A stretch of 64,000 nt of DNA from Serratia marcescens (GTDB taxonomy: Bacteria > Pseudomonadota > Gammaproteobacteria > Enterobacterales > Enterobacteriaceae): the NCBI RefSeq assembly GCF_029846115.1, contig NZ_JARVZZ010000002.1, positions 1 through 64,000 of the forward strand, written 5' to 3'. Of this stretch, positions 18,369 to 28,371 are shown in pieces; position 1 is the stretch's first letter; the number at the start of each line of letters is the position of its first letter. The position numbers and the translations under genes are program-made. Under the pieces are notes generated by a model. It saw nothing but the letters and a program-made list of their open reading frames with translations, did not search any database and was not told the origin of the DNA.

Positions 18369-18379
18369 AAAACTATACT
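18351..18379 (+). promoter_or_regulatory. copA antisense RNA promoter
   Basis: TTGACC (18351-18356), a 17-bp spacer, then TATACT (18374-18379), a strong sigma-70 promoter pointing opposite to repA. The start point should be near 18386. Confidence 0.8.
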
Positions 18380-18385
18380 CCCTGC

Positions 18386-18475
18386 ATAGAGCAACGCTTC
18401 TATACAGTTTTAAGTGAGCCCCGTTAATCTTTCGTCTCCGCCAAGAAATGAGAAGATTATCGGGGTTTTTGCTTT
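18386..18475 (+). ncRNA. copA: CopA (IncRNA) antisense RNA
   Basis: About 90 nt on the strand opposite repA. The main stem pairs CCCCG TTAATCTT (18419-18431) with AAGATTATCGGGG (18453-18465) and is followed by TTTTT (18466-18470), so it is both the kissing loop and the terminator. The sequence is close to R1/R100 CopA. It pairs with the repA leader (CopT), blocks tap/repA translation and sets copy number and incompatibility. Confidence 0.9.
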
Positions 18476-18557
18476 TCAGTGTTCCGATAACAGCCTCGGA
18501 ACCCCTTCCCTGCCACCTTGCGGCGTGGCCAACCAAAAATTCTGCTAAACGATCAGT

Positions 18558-18586
18558 AATCTAGCATTCACGGCTACAACGATCAA
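18558..18586 (-). promoter_or_regulatory. repA promoter
   Basis: On the minus strand TTGATC (18586-18581), a 17-bp spacer, then TAGATT (18563-18558). It lies between copB and the CopT/tap leader, where the CopB-repressed repA promoter sits in R1. Confidence 0.7.
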
Positions 18587-18606
18587 GAATGTGATGTCGT
18601 TGCATT

Positions 18607-18858
18607 TCAAATGTGTCTTGTCGACTCCATTTCAATCAATCGCTCAATCATTTCGGCCTGTGTAATACCTTCTCGTTCACACATGCTTTGAAGTTGATGC
18701 TTGAGTGAGTCTCTAACAAAAACACGTACTTCTTTGTGTGTGCTTTTCTTCCGTTCCAGAGAGATTTGCTGCCGTTCAGCGGCGCTCAACGGACTCCCCT
18801 TACGATAGGAACGTTTCGTTCTCGATGAGGAAGTTACTACGCTTGCGGCTTGTGACAT
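18607..18858 (-). CDS. copB: CopB/RepA2 copy-number repressor
   Basis: An 83-residue protein starting MSQAASVVTSSSRTKRSYRK, closely like the CopB (RepA2) start MSQTENAVTSS. A basic middle is followed by a compact helix pair (EVRVFVRDSLKHQLQSMCER then GITQAEMIERLI). It represses the repA promoter in IncFII plasmids. It is upstream of and colinear with repA, with the repA promoter in the gap. Confidence 0.9.
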   Translation of the reverse strand: MSQAASVVTSSSRTKRSYRKGSPLSAAERQQISLERKKSTHKEVRVFVRDSLKHQLQSMCEREGITQAEMIERLIEMESTRHI

Positions 18859-19015
18859 TTCAGCCTCCCCAAGGATCTAAAAAGGATCATTTAGCAGAGA
18901 CTACTACAAAAACCTTGGCTTAGCAGCTTCAAAGCGATCTTTTCTATCTAGAACCAATGATATTGGCGGATATTGCCCTACATACTGAGATCTGCATCAC
19001 CGATTTTTTACCGTC

Positions 19016-19807
19016 TTAACGAACCAACCAGGCGAGCAACGCCAGCATCAACAAGTGCCCTACATAGCCGTATAAGAAAAATCCTCGCGGCAATAGGCGC
19101 CGGTGATTGCCCTGGACACCAGGAACAACCAGTGGAAACGACCCCATAATCAACAGTGCCGGTAACACAAGGCCGGCCAGCATCATCGAGACAAGTAGAT
19201 CGGCGTTGAGCATCAACACGCTAAGGGGCCAGGAGATGATGGACAGGCCCCGTACCTGCCAAACTGTCGTTACATACCCCGGAAGAGAAACGCATAACCC
19301 ATAACTGGCCAACAACACCAAAATGCCGGCAGTACCGTAAGTTCCGTCTGTAGCACCATACACATCCCACAAAAACAGCAGAACGCCACCGACCAACAAC
19401 GGATTAGGCGAGCCTTTGCTTATTGGCCGTGAAGCCAGCACAAGCGCTTGCGTTACCACCGCAAACAAGAACAAGATGTTCGGATCAGTTAATGGCAGCC
19501 CGTCATAGCGCATCACCAGCCAGTAGCCCGGCTGGGCAACAATGGCCCACAACCAGAGTCGGGTCGCCGGCGCCTGCCGGACGGGACGGACAGCCAGGTT
19601 GTAACCCCACAGTAGCGCAAACAGCGGAAATGCCCCCCGCCCCAGCAGCAACAACACCGGCTCATGCAGCCCCAGCGCCCGGTTGGCGTGGTCAAACACC
19701 ATCAGCACCAGCGCCAAAAATTTCAGTACGTCCTGCTGCAGCGGGGTGAAGCGCACCACTTCGCGCACCTGCTGCAGTTTTCCGCTGTGCGGATCAAACA
19801 TCGCCAT
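19016..19807 (-). CDS. traX: TraX-like pilin N-acetylation membrane protein
   Basis: A 263-residue polytopic membrane protein. The start at 19807 (MAMFDPHSGKLQQVREVVRF) has AAGGAAA about 7 nt upstream; in-frame sequence before it overlaps the previous gene and is not membrane-like. The TraX signature LKFLALVLMVFDHANRA and GRGAFPLFALLWGYNLA are present. In F, TraX acetylates the N-terminal Ala of TraA pilin. It ends the transfer operon; no finO follows before copB. Confidence 0.9.
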   Translation of the reverse strand: MAMFDPHSGKLQQVREVVRFTPLQQDVLKFLALVLMVFDHANRALGLHEPVLLLLGRGAFPLFALLWGYNLAVRPVRQAPATRLWLWAIVAQPGYWLVMRYDGLPLTDPNILFLFAVVTQALVLASRPISKGSPNPLLVGGVLLFLWDVYGATDGTYGTAGILVLLASYGLCVSLPGYVTTVWQVRGLSIISWPLSVLMLNADLLVSMMLAGLVLPALLIMGSFPLVVPGVQGNHRRLLPRGFFLYGYVGHLLMLALLAWLVR

Positions 19808-19820
19808 CCGATTTCCTTTC

Positions 19821-20375
19821 TTAGTAAGTCGACTGCCAGTCCTGGCCCTGCGCCCAGCGGGATTGCCAGTGCGCCAGGTACTGTTTGGCCACCTCCGGCA
19901 TGTCGCGCAGCACCACCACATTTTCTGAGTTGGCGCGGTGTGCCGATCGGCTGAAATTAAAGCTTCCCGTTTCGGTCGTCACGCCATCCACGACGATCAC
20001 CTTGTCGTGCAAAATCTTATAGCTGTTGACTGTCCTGACGTTCACGCCGGCGTTGGCCAGCAGGTTCAGTGCCGCCCGGCCGGCGCCGTTCTGGTTGGCC
20101 TTCGCATCGACCACCACCCCGACGGTCACGCCGCGCCGGTGCGCCGCCATCAGCGCCCGCGCCACCTCCGGCGAGGTAAAGGCGTACCCCATCAGGCGAA
20201 TATCGCGCCGCGCCTCGCCGATAACGCTCAGTACCAGCTGCTGCGCCGACCCTTCCGGCGAAAAACCCACCTGTATCGCCGGTGCCGCCAACAGGGGCAA
20301 CGCCGGCAACCAGCCGCTGAGCACCAGGGCGGCAACGCCCAACACGCGGGCGGGGAGTCGCGGCGTCTTATTCAT
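19821..20375 (-). CDS. PLD-family (HKD) nuclease, exported
   Basis: A 184-residue phospholipase D-superfamily protein. A signal peptide (ending about PLLAAPAIQ) is followed by one HKD motif, KILHDKVIVVDGVTTETGSF, with NFSRSA after it. Single-HKD proteins of this size include the plasmid-encoded Nuc endonuclease of pKM101, which works as a dimer in the periplasm. Its place between traI and traX, overlapping the next gene by 8 bp, ties it to the transfer operon. A role in DNA handling at the envelope is inferred. Confidence 0.85.
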   Translation of the reverse strand: MNKTPRLPARVLGVAALVLSGWLPALPLLAAPAIQVGFSPEGSAQQLVLSVIGEARRDIRLMGYAFTSPEVARALMAAHRRGVTVGVVVDAKANQNGAGRAALNLLANAGVNVRTVNSYKILHDKVIVVDGVTTETGSFNFSRSAHRANSENVVVLRDMPEVAKQYLAHWQSRWAQGQDWQSTY

Positions 20376-20586
20376 GCTCGCCCCCCCTGTTCAGCCGCGC
20401 CTGCAGGTGCTTCAGGCCCATGAAGACCAGCAGCGGCAGCGGGACGAGCGCATTGCGCCAATACAGCGGCAAGTCGCTCAGCGTGTCCCACTGCACATAT
20501 CCCCAGAGCGTCGCAGCCCCGGACAGCAAGACCACCGCGGTTAACAAGATGCCCTGCGTCGTTGATACGTTTTGGGTTGTGTTCAT
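20368..20586 (-). CDS. Small two-helix membrane protein in tra operon
   Basis: A 72-residue product with two hydrophobic segments (GILLTAVVLLSGAATLWGYV and NALVPLPLLVFMGL) and a basic C-terminus. It starts 79 bp after traI and its 3' end overlaps the nuclease gene start by 8 bp, so the two may work together. I do not recognise the family. Confidence 0.6.
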   Translation of the reverse strand: MNTTQNVSTTQGILLTAVVLLSGAATLWGYVQWDTLSDLPLYWRNALVPLPLLVFMGLKHLQARLNRGGEHE

Positions 20587-20665
20587 TCGTTTTTTCCTTT
20601 AGGTAATACCGTGCGAGGCAGGGGCTCGTCACCTGTCTCGCGCGGCGTTGGACAAGCGCAGCGCG

Positions 20666-23600
20666 TCAGTCGCCGCCCAGGGTTTTCTCTTTGTTCAGTT
20701 CTCGCTCTGGATGGGTATCCCGCACCAGGTTCTGTTCGTCCTGCTGCAGCCGGCTGCGGGTCGATACCGGCTCGCGCGCCACCTTGCGGACAGCGGCATC
20801 GCGCAGCAAGGCAGCATCCTGGCCCGTCACTTCCCGCATGACCGCCTCCGGCAGACGGTCTTTCACGTCTTCGGCGCGCAGTTCGCCGCGCGCAAGCAGT
20901 GCACGCAGCTGTTCGTCATTAAGCCCGGCCAGCCGCTGCGGATCAGGATCGTTCGTTTCACGGCCCAGTTTGTCGGCCTGCGCCTGCAGTTCACGCTGCA
21001 GGCGTTCTTCCGGGCTCTCCGGCAATTTGATGACACTGTCAGCCGCGCCGCTCTCCCGTGCAGTGGCCTTGAGCGTTTCGTCATTCACCCACACCCTGCC
21101 GCCGGTCATCGCCTGGGGATTGAACGGCACGTCGTCCCCCTGCAGCCGCACCACCACGCCACTGTCGGGATAGCGCGCCGCCAGCCGGATACCGTCCTGC
21201 ATCGTCCCGGCCAGACGGGTCTCGTTGTTGCGGCTCCCCTGCAGCGCCAAAAATTGCGCGCTGTCACTGCCGAGCACCCGGCCCTGCGTCGGCAGTCCAC
21301 CGACGCTTTTCCCCTGGGTGTCCGCCAACGGCGCCAACCAGGCGCCGGCCGCTTTGCCGTTGGCGTCATACATCGGCAGCATGGCGTGGGGCTGCGGGTA
21401 TTTCTTGCCCGGCGACACATAGTGCGCCAGCGTGTCGCCGGTAAGCTGGCTTCCGCGCAGCACCGCGCGTCCCAGCGCGTTTTCGGATAACGAGCTCGCT
21501 TTGCCGTAGAGGTCGACGGCCGCTTTCTGGCTGCCCGGCGCCATGCCCAATACCGCATCATGGGCCGTGGTGCGCGCCGTCGCCTTGCCGATGGCTTTCA
21601 GCCACCCGGCTTCGTTATCGGTGTACACCTGCACATGCTCCTTGGCACGCGACAGCGCCACATAGGCCGACGCCCGGTTGACCAGCGGCTCACGCCCGCC
21701 TTCCACCCCCTCGAGCGTGATGGCAAAACGTTCGCTGGCCCCCTGTGCGCCATGCGCGGTGATGGCATAGGCCAAATCGACGTGCCGGTCTTGTTGCTGC
21801 TCGCGGGGATTGACGGTGCGGGTTTGCTGCCCATCGGAAAGCGTGACCACGTCACCTTTTATCGCTTCGACCGTCCAGGCGCTGTTGGCCACATGCCCGC
21901 GCTCGACGTCCGATTTGGAGAAACGCATGCGGTCGCCCACGCTCACCTCGATGGTGCGCGGGTTGTACAGCGTGACGCCTTCGCGCACCGCACTGGCCGG
22001 GGAAAACTGCCGGGTGTTGCCCTCGCTGTCCTGCAGGCTGACGGTACGGGACTGACTGTCGATGTCGGCCATCCGGTAGTAGGTGTTATCCAAGAGGACA
22101 ACGGCGTCCCGGTTGCGCGCCCAGGTCTCCAGCTTGCGCAGCTCGCCGTCACGAATATTGGCGGTCTCCAGGATAGGCAGACTGACTGACTCGCCCTTCA
22201 GCTCCCCGGCTGCCTTACGCTCGCCGTGAATGCCGGCATTGATGATGTGCCGGTCGGCATTGAGGTGGGTGATGATCAGCGTATCGCGCCGGGCCGCTTC
22301 GGTGCGTCCCAGGTAATCGCTGACAATCGCGGCATGAATGTCATCCGGCCCCTTGGCGGGATATTCAACGACCGACTGCGTCGGCACCCAGGCATCGGCT
22401 TGCCGGGGTACGTTGGCCGGCGCCACCGAGCGCACCACGTCCAGCGCGCCGGGCACATCGTTATCAATCATCTTGTACACCGCCGGCTTCAGCTCGGGAG
22501 TCTGGCGTACAATCTCTTTCATGACCGCCATGTCGATGGCGCTGCGCCCCTGCGCCAGCCGGAACGGCGCGCCCGGCGCAATCGCCTCCAGTTGAGCCTC
22601 GTCACCGCTCATCACCGCGCGGCCGTTGCCCTCGGCAATCAGCGCGTAGGCGCGCGCCATGTCGCTGTTGCCCACCATCGAACTCTCATCCACCACAAAC
22701 AGCGTGTTGCGGTAGTCCGGTTTCTCGCCGCCGGCGACCTTTAGCCCCTCATCGTGCAGGAACGATGCCAGGGTTTGCGCATCGACGCCGGCTGCCTGCA
22801 TTTCCCCGACCGCGCGGTGCGTTGGCGCCAGCCCGACCACGCGGGGCCGTTCACTTTCAGGTAGCTGATTTATCCCGGCCAGAACGGCTTTGAACTGGGT
22901 GGTTTTCCCCACACCGGCATAGCCCTGTATTGCCACAAAACGGTCAGTTGTGGTTAAAATAAGGTCGACAGCCTGCCGCTGTCCCTGGGTCAGATACGGA
23001 GTCACCTTTCCCTCCCGCTGGCCGGGGCCGTCCTCGTTGTGGGTTTTGCTACTGGTTGTTACCAACGGCGGCAGGCTGTCCTTCCCTTCAGCAATCATCC
23101 GGATAATGCTTTTCTCTGCCTCGAAGCTGGCACGCGAGACCAGCAAGTCCGCCCCGACGCCGGGCGCAACATCCACTTTCAGCAGTTCCCCGCGTTTGAC
23201 CTGCGCCTCGATTTCCGTCTGGATGGCCTCCATCGACACGCCTTTGGCCGCAAAACCGAGACTGCCGGCAAGCAGTTTGGCCTGACCAAACGCGACGCTA
23301 TCTCCTTCCAGCGTCGGAATGGCCAAATGAATGGCCTGCTGCGCCGGGGTAAACAGCCCCGATTTTTGCCCGGCGATCGCGGCATCAAGCCCCTTCTCAC
23401 CAGCCAGTTGTTTGACCTGCTCACCTGCCAGACGGTACGCCGGATGCTGAGCGACTTTCTCCTGCGTCTTGCGCGCATCGAGCGCTGAATAGAGGGTGAT
23501 GTGTCCGCCGCTGCGGGCGATGCCTCTCAGTGTGGCGCTGTTAAGCTCGTTTTTCTTCACCGCGGCATAGACCGCTGCCGTACTGCTCACCGATGCGCCG

Positions 23601-25972
23601 AGGCTTTCCACATACGCCGGCGCCACCTTGACGGCGTTGAAGATGTCGCTGCCGACCACAAGCACTCGGTCCGCCAGCTTCTGCGTCGCATCCGGCTCGC
23701 CGGCCACGCGCACCTGCAGCTCGCTGGCGCCGGCACGAACAACCGTCAGCGCCGTGCCGGCCTTCAGCGCATCCTTGCCCCGTCCTTCCTGACCCAGCAC
23801 CCGCAGGCGTTCGCCGTCGGCAACACCCATCGTACCGGCCCGGAACAACGACCAGTCCTTGTCCACGGCTTTGACGGCAAGCGTATGTTTTTCACCCTCG
23901 GCGTTACGCAACACCAGGTTGCGCGTTTGCGCACCGACCCGGTCGATAACGAACCGCTCGCGCTGCCGGCTCTCCGCATCCCAGCGTTCCATCACCATGC
24001 CTTCCCGGTAGGTATCGATGGCACCCCGATTTTTGTTGTCCAGCCACACCGGCGTCAGCGTGGCCACATGGGTCTCTTCTCGTCCCAGCAGCCCGGTATC
24101 TTTCAGCTCGTCACGTATCATGGCCGTCAACTTCCGCTGGTCGGCCGGGCCGTTGACCTGCGCGACCGCCGGCCGGTCTTCAACCAATGCCTGCGCCACG
24201 CCTTTGGCCAGCTGGCCGAAGCGTTGCGCCTTGTCCGGCTCGCTCACCACCTCTGCCACCGCCGCCTGACGGCCACTGAACTGATAGCGCGGGATACCGG
24301 CCTCTTTCATGACGGCAAGGGCATTGCCCGTTCCCTTGCGCTTTTCGGTATCCATCAGCACCAGCTGGACGTTGTTACGCACCGCGCCATCCAGCAGCGC
24401 TACGGTCTCCTTGAGCGTCAGTTTCTCTGCCTGGTCAACGACCAGCGTGCTGTTCGGCGCAAACAGCGCCTCGCTGCCGAGCGCAGCGCGCGTCACCACG
24501 CGGCTTTCATCGAGATGGACGCTTTGCTGCAGATACTGCTGTGACTGCCGATCAACGGTCAGCACGGTGGCGTCGCGGCCCTGCTCACGAGCCAATTCCA
24601 CCACTTCCGCCACGCGGGAACGGTTTACCGATGCGCCTCCAATGCCCGACAACACCGCCATCGCCGGCGCATGCTGCGCCAGCTGCTGCACGGCATCGCT
24701 GTAGGTTGGTATGCTGCCGGTACGCGGGTCAGACTTTGGCGCGCCGATCACCACCGCACTCTCGTCAAGGTGCGTGCGGCTCAGCTGCGCCACGCTCAGC
24801 TCATCGAGCAGATGAATATCGGAGGTAAATACGCCTTTCTCCTTGTCGAGCGGAATAAGCTGCTCGCGCTCGATGGCGCGGTCGATGCCGTCGCGTACCG
24901 CGTCCAGCATGCCCGGCTCACCGGAGAGGTAGCTGATGGCCTTGTTGGCCACCTGGTTGTGCGTGAAGTTGACCTGCCGGTCAGACAGCGCCGAAATGGC
25001 TTGTCCCACCGCTTGGTCGACAAGCGCGTCGCCCCCCGCTTCCAGCGGCGTCGGGGACGGCGTCACCATCGTGCGAGACTGCGCCTCCGCCAGATAGGCT
25101 TTGGCATCAAAGCCGGCGGATTTCATTTCCTGCAGCCACTCGACCGCCAGGGCCGCCGGATCGCTGGCGACCTTGGCCTTGCGGGTATCGAGCGTCGCCA
25201 TATCCCGTGATTTGAGTGAGGCATCTGGGCCGGCGGCGGCGTCGATGGCATGGTTGCGTTTGGAGAACACGTCAATCACGTTCTCCATACCTTTAAACTC
25301 CCACATGCCGTGCGGCCCGACGTTCTCGGTTTGATACCCCATCGCTTCCGCATCCTGACGCAGCACATGGCGGTATATCTGCCCGAAAGCCACCTGATTG
25401 GCATAGACGCTCTCAATAAACCCGGTCTTGCCGACCGTATCGGAGGACAGCGTCTGCCACTTGCCGTCATGCTGCGTGACGTTGGCCACCACCGCATGGG
25501 TGTGCATCTGTGGGTCAAGGTCGCGTGAGGTATCGTGGTTGAACAGCGCCACCACCAGGTTGCCGGTCAGTTTGGTCTCTGAGACGCCATCAGTCATGCT
25601 GCGGGTCGAGGCCAGTTTCTCCACCTCCCGCACCGCGACTTCTACCGCGTGGTTATGCGCGGCAATAAGGCGTTTGTCGCCGCCCAGCATCGCCATGATG
25701 GAGACACTTTTGGGCGCCGAAAACGTCAGGTCATAGCCGGGACGGTGTTTGTTCTCGCCACCGACCATCCGGGTCAGGTCGCTGCCGTCCGGCAACTTGC
25801 CTTCCAGCACAGCGACAAAGTCTTTGACGTCCACCTTGCCTGTCAGGCCCAGGGCTTCCGCACCCTGGCCCACCCAACGTTCGTCCATGCTGCCCAGCAC
25901 ATAGTAGTTGTCCTGATGGGTGTAGTAGTCGCCGGCTTTACCGGCGGGTCCGACCTGGCCAATGCTCATCAT
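20666..25972 (-). CDS. traI: TraI relaxase-helicase
   Basis: A 1768-residue protein (F TraI is 1756). The relaxase N-terminus begins [20 protein letters not shown], with the paired tyrosines Y16/Y17 and Y23/Y24, and the metal-binding histidines in DPQMHTHAVVANVTQ. A RecD-like helicase domain follows, with Walker A GYAGVGKTT near residue 1017 and Walker B FVVDESSMV. The C-terminus has the KYPQPHAMLPMYD region. It nicks oriT (52.77 kb here), stays bound to the 5' end and unwinds the plasmid. Its start overlaps the traD stop by one base, so translation is coupled. Confidence 0.97.
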   Translation of the reverse strand: MMSIGQVGPAGKAGDYYTHQDNYYVLGSMDERWVGQGAEALGLTGKVDVKDFVAVLEGKLPDGSDLTRMVGGENKHRPGYDLTFSAPKSVSIMAMLGGDKRLIAAHNHAVEVAVREVEKLASTRSMTDGVSETKLTGNLVVALFNHDTSRDLDPQMHTHAVVANVTQHDGKWQTLSSDTVGKTGFIESVYANQVAFGQIYRHVLRQDAEAMGYQTENVGPHGMWEFKGMENVIDVFSKRNHAIDAAAGPDASLKSRDMATLDTRKAKVASDPAALAVEWLQEMKSAGFDAKAYLAEAQSRTMVTPSPTPLEAGGDALVDQAVGQAISALSDRQVNFTHNQVANKAISYLSGEPGMLDAVRDGIDRAIEREQLIPLDKEKGVFTSDIHLLDELSVAQLSRTHLDESAVVIGAPKSDPRTGSIPTYSDAVQQLAQHAPAMAVLSGIGGASVNRSRVAEVVELAREQGRDATVLTVDRQSQQYLQQSVHLDESRVVTRAALGSEALFAPNSTLVVDQAEKLTLKETVALLDGAVRNNVQLVLMDTEKRKGTGNALAVMKEAGIPRYQFSGRQAAVAEVVSEPDKAQRFGQLAKGVAQALVEDRPAVAQVNGPADQRKLTAMIRDELKDTGLLGREETHVATLTPVWLDNKNRGAIDTYREGMVMERWDAESRQRERFVIDRVGAQTRNLVLRNAEGEKHTLAVKAVDKDWSLFRAGTMGVADGERLRVLGQEGRGKDALKAGTALTVVRAGASELQVRVAGEPDATQKLADRVLVVGSDIFNAVKVAPAYVESLGASVSSTAAVYAAVKKNELNSATLRGIARSGGHITLYSALDARKTQEKVAQHPAYRLAGEQVKQLAGEKGLDAAIAGQKSGLFTPAQQAIHLAIPTLEGDSVAFGQAKLLAGSLGFAAKGVSMEAIQTEIEAQVKRGELLKVDVAPGVGADLLVSRASFEAEKSIIRMIAEGKDSLPPLVTTSSKTHNEDGPGQREGKVTPYLTQGQRQAVDLILTTTDRFVAIQGYAGVGKTTQFKAVLAGINQLPESERPRVVGLAPTHRAVGEMQAAGVDAQTLASFLHDEGLKVAGGEKPDYRNTLFVVDESSMVGNSDMARAYALIAEGNGRAVMSGDEAQLEAIAPGAPFRLAQGRSAIDMAVMKEIVRQTPELKPAVYKMIDNDVPGALDVVRSVAPANVPRQADAWVPTQSVVEYPAKGPDDIHAAIVSDYLGRTEAARRDTLIITHLNADRHIINAGIHGERKAAGELKGESVSLPILETANIRDGELRKLETWARNRDAVVLLDNTYYRMADIDSQSRTVSLQDSEGNTRQFSPASAVREGVTLYNPRTIEVSVGDRMRFSKSDVERGHVANSAWTVEAIKGDVVTLSDGQQTRTVNPREQQQDRHVDLAYAITAHGAQGASERFAITLEGVEGGREPLVNRASAYVALSRAKEHVQVYTDNEAGWLKAIGKATARTTAHDAVLGMAPGSQKAAVDLYGKASSLSENALGRAVLRGSQLTGDTLAHYVSPGKKYPQPHAMLPMYDANGKAAGAWLAPLADTQGKSVGGLPTQGRVLGSDSAQFLALQGSRNNETRLAGTMQDGIRLAARYPDSGVVVRLQGDDVPFNPQAMTGGRVWVNDETLKATARESGAADSVIKLPESPEERLQRELQAQADKLGRETNDPDPQRLAGLNDEQLRALLARGELRAEDVKDRLPEAVMREVTGQDAALLRDAAVRKVAREPVSTRSRLQQDEQNLVRDTHPERELNKEKTLGGD

Positions 25973-28176
25973 CAGAATTCATCTCCCGGTTCGCTGTTCC
26001 CATGATGAATTTCGGCCAGCTCGCGCCGATGCCTGTCGATATTGATATTGGTCTCTTCACGGCGCTGCATGGCTTGCTGCCCCATAGACTGCTGCTGCGC
26101 CTGCCAGGCTTCATATTGCGCAATGTCCACCACTTCGCCGTCGCCACTGATACCGGGGGGCAGCTCCCCCCGTTCTGCATCATCATCACCGTGCGCCGGT
26201 TTCTGTTTCAGTTCCGCCTCCTGCCCCCCTGTCGCGGTGGCAACAGCTGACATGACAGGCACATCACTAGCGGGGTTCTCTGTCGGCGCCGTACTCACGG
26301 CAGAGACAGGGGCATCAGCGGGCTTGTCCGCACTGGCCGCCGGCAGGATAGGGGTAGCAGCGAACAAGGCATCCATATTGCCGGTTTCGGCTTCCCGCAT
26401 TTCGATCGCCGATACAAGCCGCCCATCGGCAGCGGCATCCATCTTGCGAGGTTCATAGGGGTGCGCGACCTGCCTGACTTTTTTGTATACCATCTGCAGC
26501 CTGACGGCCGGGTACGGCCCCGGCAGCGTCACATAGCAGCACAAATCAGGCAGCGTCTGGATGTCGCTGTAGCTCACCAGTTGCATGCGCTCCAAATCCT
26601 TACCGACGGACACCCCGTCCCTGACAGGGTCAGCCCCGTAGGAAAACTGCTCGGAGGCCTTGCGATACTCTTTTTCACCGACTTCGCCGGCGGCGAACTC
26701 GGCACCCACGCGATCCGGCACGCTGAAGAGGAAACGGGTGCGCAGCACCCCGAACAGGGTGGCCGCCGCCTTGACGCCATAAATATCTTCAAGCTGAGAG
26801 TAGGTCTGGAATCCCAACACAAAGCATCCGCCGAACTTGCGCGCTTCCGGAACGATGGACACCAGGTCCGGCAGCTTGTGCAGGGTGGGTAATTCATCGG
26901 CAAAAATCCAGACGCGGCGGTCCGGGTTTTCGCCCATCGACAACAAGCTGTGTGAGGCGATTGAGAGCCACATGGAGATCAGCGGTTTGAGCGCCTTGTG
27001 GCTGGCTGAATCGGAGGTCAGGAACAACCAGCCGTTTTTGCCGTTGTCCTTCACGCCGCGCATCCAGTCACGGATGGTGAACGATGCCCCCAGTTTCTCC
27101 ACGCCCTGCATGTAACGCAGCGCTTTCGCATAGTTGGTCAGCACGCTGCGAATGGAGATGGCGGTCTTCTCGATTTTGCCGTCCACCAGGTTGGCCGCCG
27201 GCGTGCCCTCGAGATAAGCACGCAGCCGCGGCAGATCGATGGACAACAGCGTATTGAGCAACTTGGCGTAGCTGCGATCTTCGTCATTGCGCATGCGGTA
27301 GGCCGCTTCCACAAAGATGGTGCGGGCCGACCCCTGCCAGAACGGATCTTCGTTGCTGCCCATGGGGATAAGGATATCGGCGACGTTCTCAAAATCCGGC
27401 AGTGTCAGACATTCCGACCATAAATCCCAGCCGACGCAGCGTGCATCCTGCGGGTTGAGGATTTTATCGTGCTGCGGATCGTAGTAGTCTTTGACAAAAT
27501 CACAGGACTTGTCGTAGACAATAACCATGTCACCGCGTTTGCGGGCATAGTCCATCACCTTGCGATACAGCCGTGACTTACCCGTACCGACGCTGCCCAT
27601 GGCGCAGAAGTTTTTGACCTCGCTGTTTTTTAGCAGCGGCAGCCCATCAATAATGATATCGGACGCCATACCATCGCGTTTGAGCATGTTGGCCACCACC
27701 GCAGGGTTATCGGTGAGTGTTCGCCCGCCGGTTATTTCATCCTCGCTCTGCTGCTTGCCCTGACGGCCAAGTATCCACACGGTGACCACAAAACCCGTCA
27801 CACACGCGGCCACCGCCACGATGCAGGCAAAGATCCCTTCACGCCAAATCAGCTGACCGCAGTAGGAGACGTAACTGTCGAGCAGCACCTGTTTGGCGGT
27901 GTAGGTCAGCGTCTTGCCGTAATAATCCAGATGGTAGAGGGTCTCTGACGGCGATATGCTCGGCCAGCCTTCCACCATCCAGACCCACCAATAAATCAGG
28001 CCGTTCGTGAGGTTCTGGATGGACACGCGCCACAACAGCGTGCAAATCGCCACCAGGAAGAAGGCGATAAACAGGCAGTAGAAAATCAGGTTGCCGATCT
28101 GCGTGAACATGCGCAGGCGCATAAAGGCGATCTGCCCGCCCTGCGTCATGTCCTTGGCGTTAAAGCTCATCAACAC
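25972..28176 (-). CDS. traD: TraD type IV coupling protein
   Basis: A 734-residue coupling protein (F TraD 717). Two N-terminal membrane segments ([15 protein letters not shown] and [18 protein letters not shown]) are followed by a hexameric ATPase domain with Walker [10 protein letters not shown] near residue 194 and Walker [12 protein letters not shown] near 420. The C-terminal tail is acidic and Gln-rich (QQQSMGQQ) and should bind TraM. It links the relaxosome to the secretion channel at the inner membrane. It overlaps the upstream small gene by 17 bp and traI by 1 bp. Confidence 0.96.
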   Translation of the reverse strand: MLMSFNAKDMTQGGQIAFMRLRMFTQIGNLIFYCLFIAFFLVAICTLLWRVSIQNLTNGLIYWWVWMVEGWPSISPSETLYHLDYYGKTLTYTAKQVLLDSYVSYCGQLIWREGIFACIVAVAACVTGFVVTVWILGRQGKQQSEDEITGGRTLTDNPAVVANMLKRDGMASDIIIDGLPLLKNSEVKNFCAMGSVGTGKSRLYRKVMDYARKRGDMVIVYDKSCDFVKDYYDPQHDKILNPQDARCVGWDLWSECLTLPDFENVADILIPMGSNEDPFWQGSARTIFVEAAYRMRNDEDRSYAKLLNTLLSIDLPRLRAYLEGTPAANLVDGKIEKTAISIRSVLTNYAKALRYMQGVEKLGASFTIRDWMRGVKDNGKNGWLFLTSDSASHKALKPLISMWLSIASHSLLSMGENPDRRVWIFADELPTLHKLPDLVSIVPEARKFGGCFVLGFQTYSQLEDIYGVKAAATLFGVLRTRFLFSVPDRVGAEFAAGEVGEKEYRKASEQFSYGADPVRDGVSVGKDLERMQLVSYSDIQTLPDLCCYVTLPGPYPAVRLQMVYKKVRQVAHPYEPRKMDAAADGRLVSAIEMREAETGNMDALFAATPILPAASADKPADAPVSAVSTAPTENPASDVPVMSAVATATGGQEAELKQKPAHGDDDAERGELPPGISGDGEVVDIAQYEAWQAQQQSMGQQAMQRREETNINIDRHRRELAEIHHGNSEPGDEF

Positions 28177-28369
28177 CTCCCTTTGCTACGGCCAGAATGC
28201 AGGCTTCACGTTCACTGTCAGTTAATCGACTGAGAGCCAGCAGGGCACCGCGCATCACATGAGAAGGACTGTAGAGGGGGTTCTCAGCCACCATACGCTG
28301 CAGACGCCCAAACGTACCGTCATCGAGCCGCAGGGTGGTGGTATGCGTTTTGGCAGAGATCTTAGCCAC
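28160..28369 (-). CDS. Small ribbon-helix-helix-like protein before traD
   Basis: A 69-residue basic protein, [20 protein letters not shown] then [21 protein letters not shown] beta strand (TTTLRLDD) followed by two helices is like the ribbon-helix-helix DNA-binding fold. In F this slot between traS and traD holds traT, which I do not see. It could be an autoregulator or a relaxosome accessory; neither is proven. It overlaps traD by 17 bp. Confidence 0.6.
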   Translation of the reverse strand: MAKISAKTHTTTLRLDDGTFGRLQRMVAENPLYSPSHVMRGALLALSRLTDSEREACILAVAKGGVDEL

Positions 28370-28371
28370 CG

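Noticed and set aside
20648-25210. Several long + strand open frames over traI
   Set aside because: They are shadows of the GC-rich traI gene, whose protein matches F TraI along its length.
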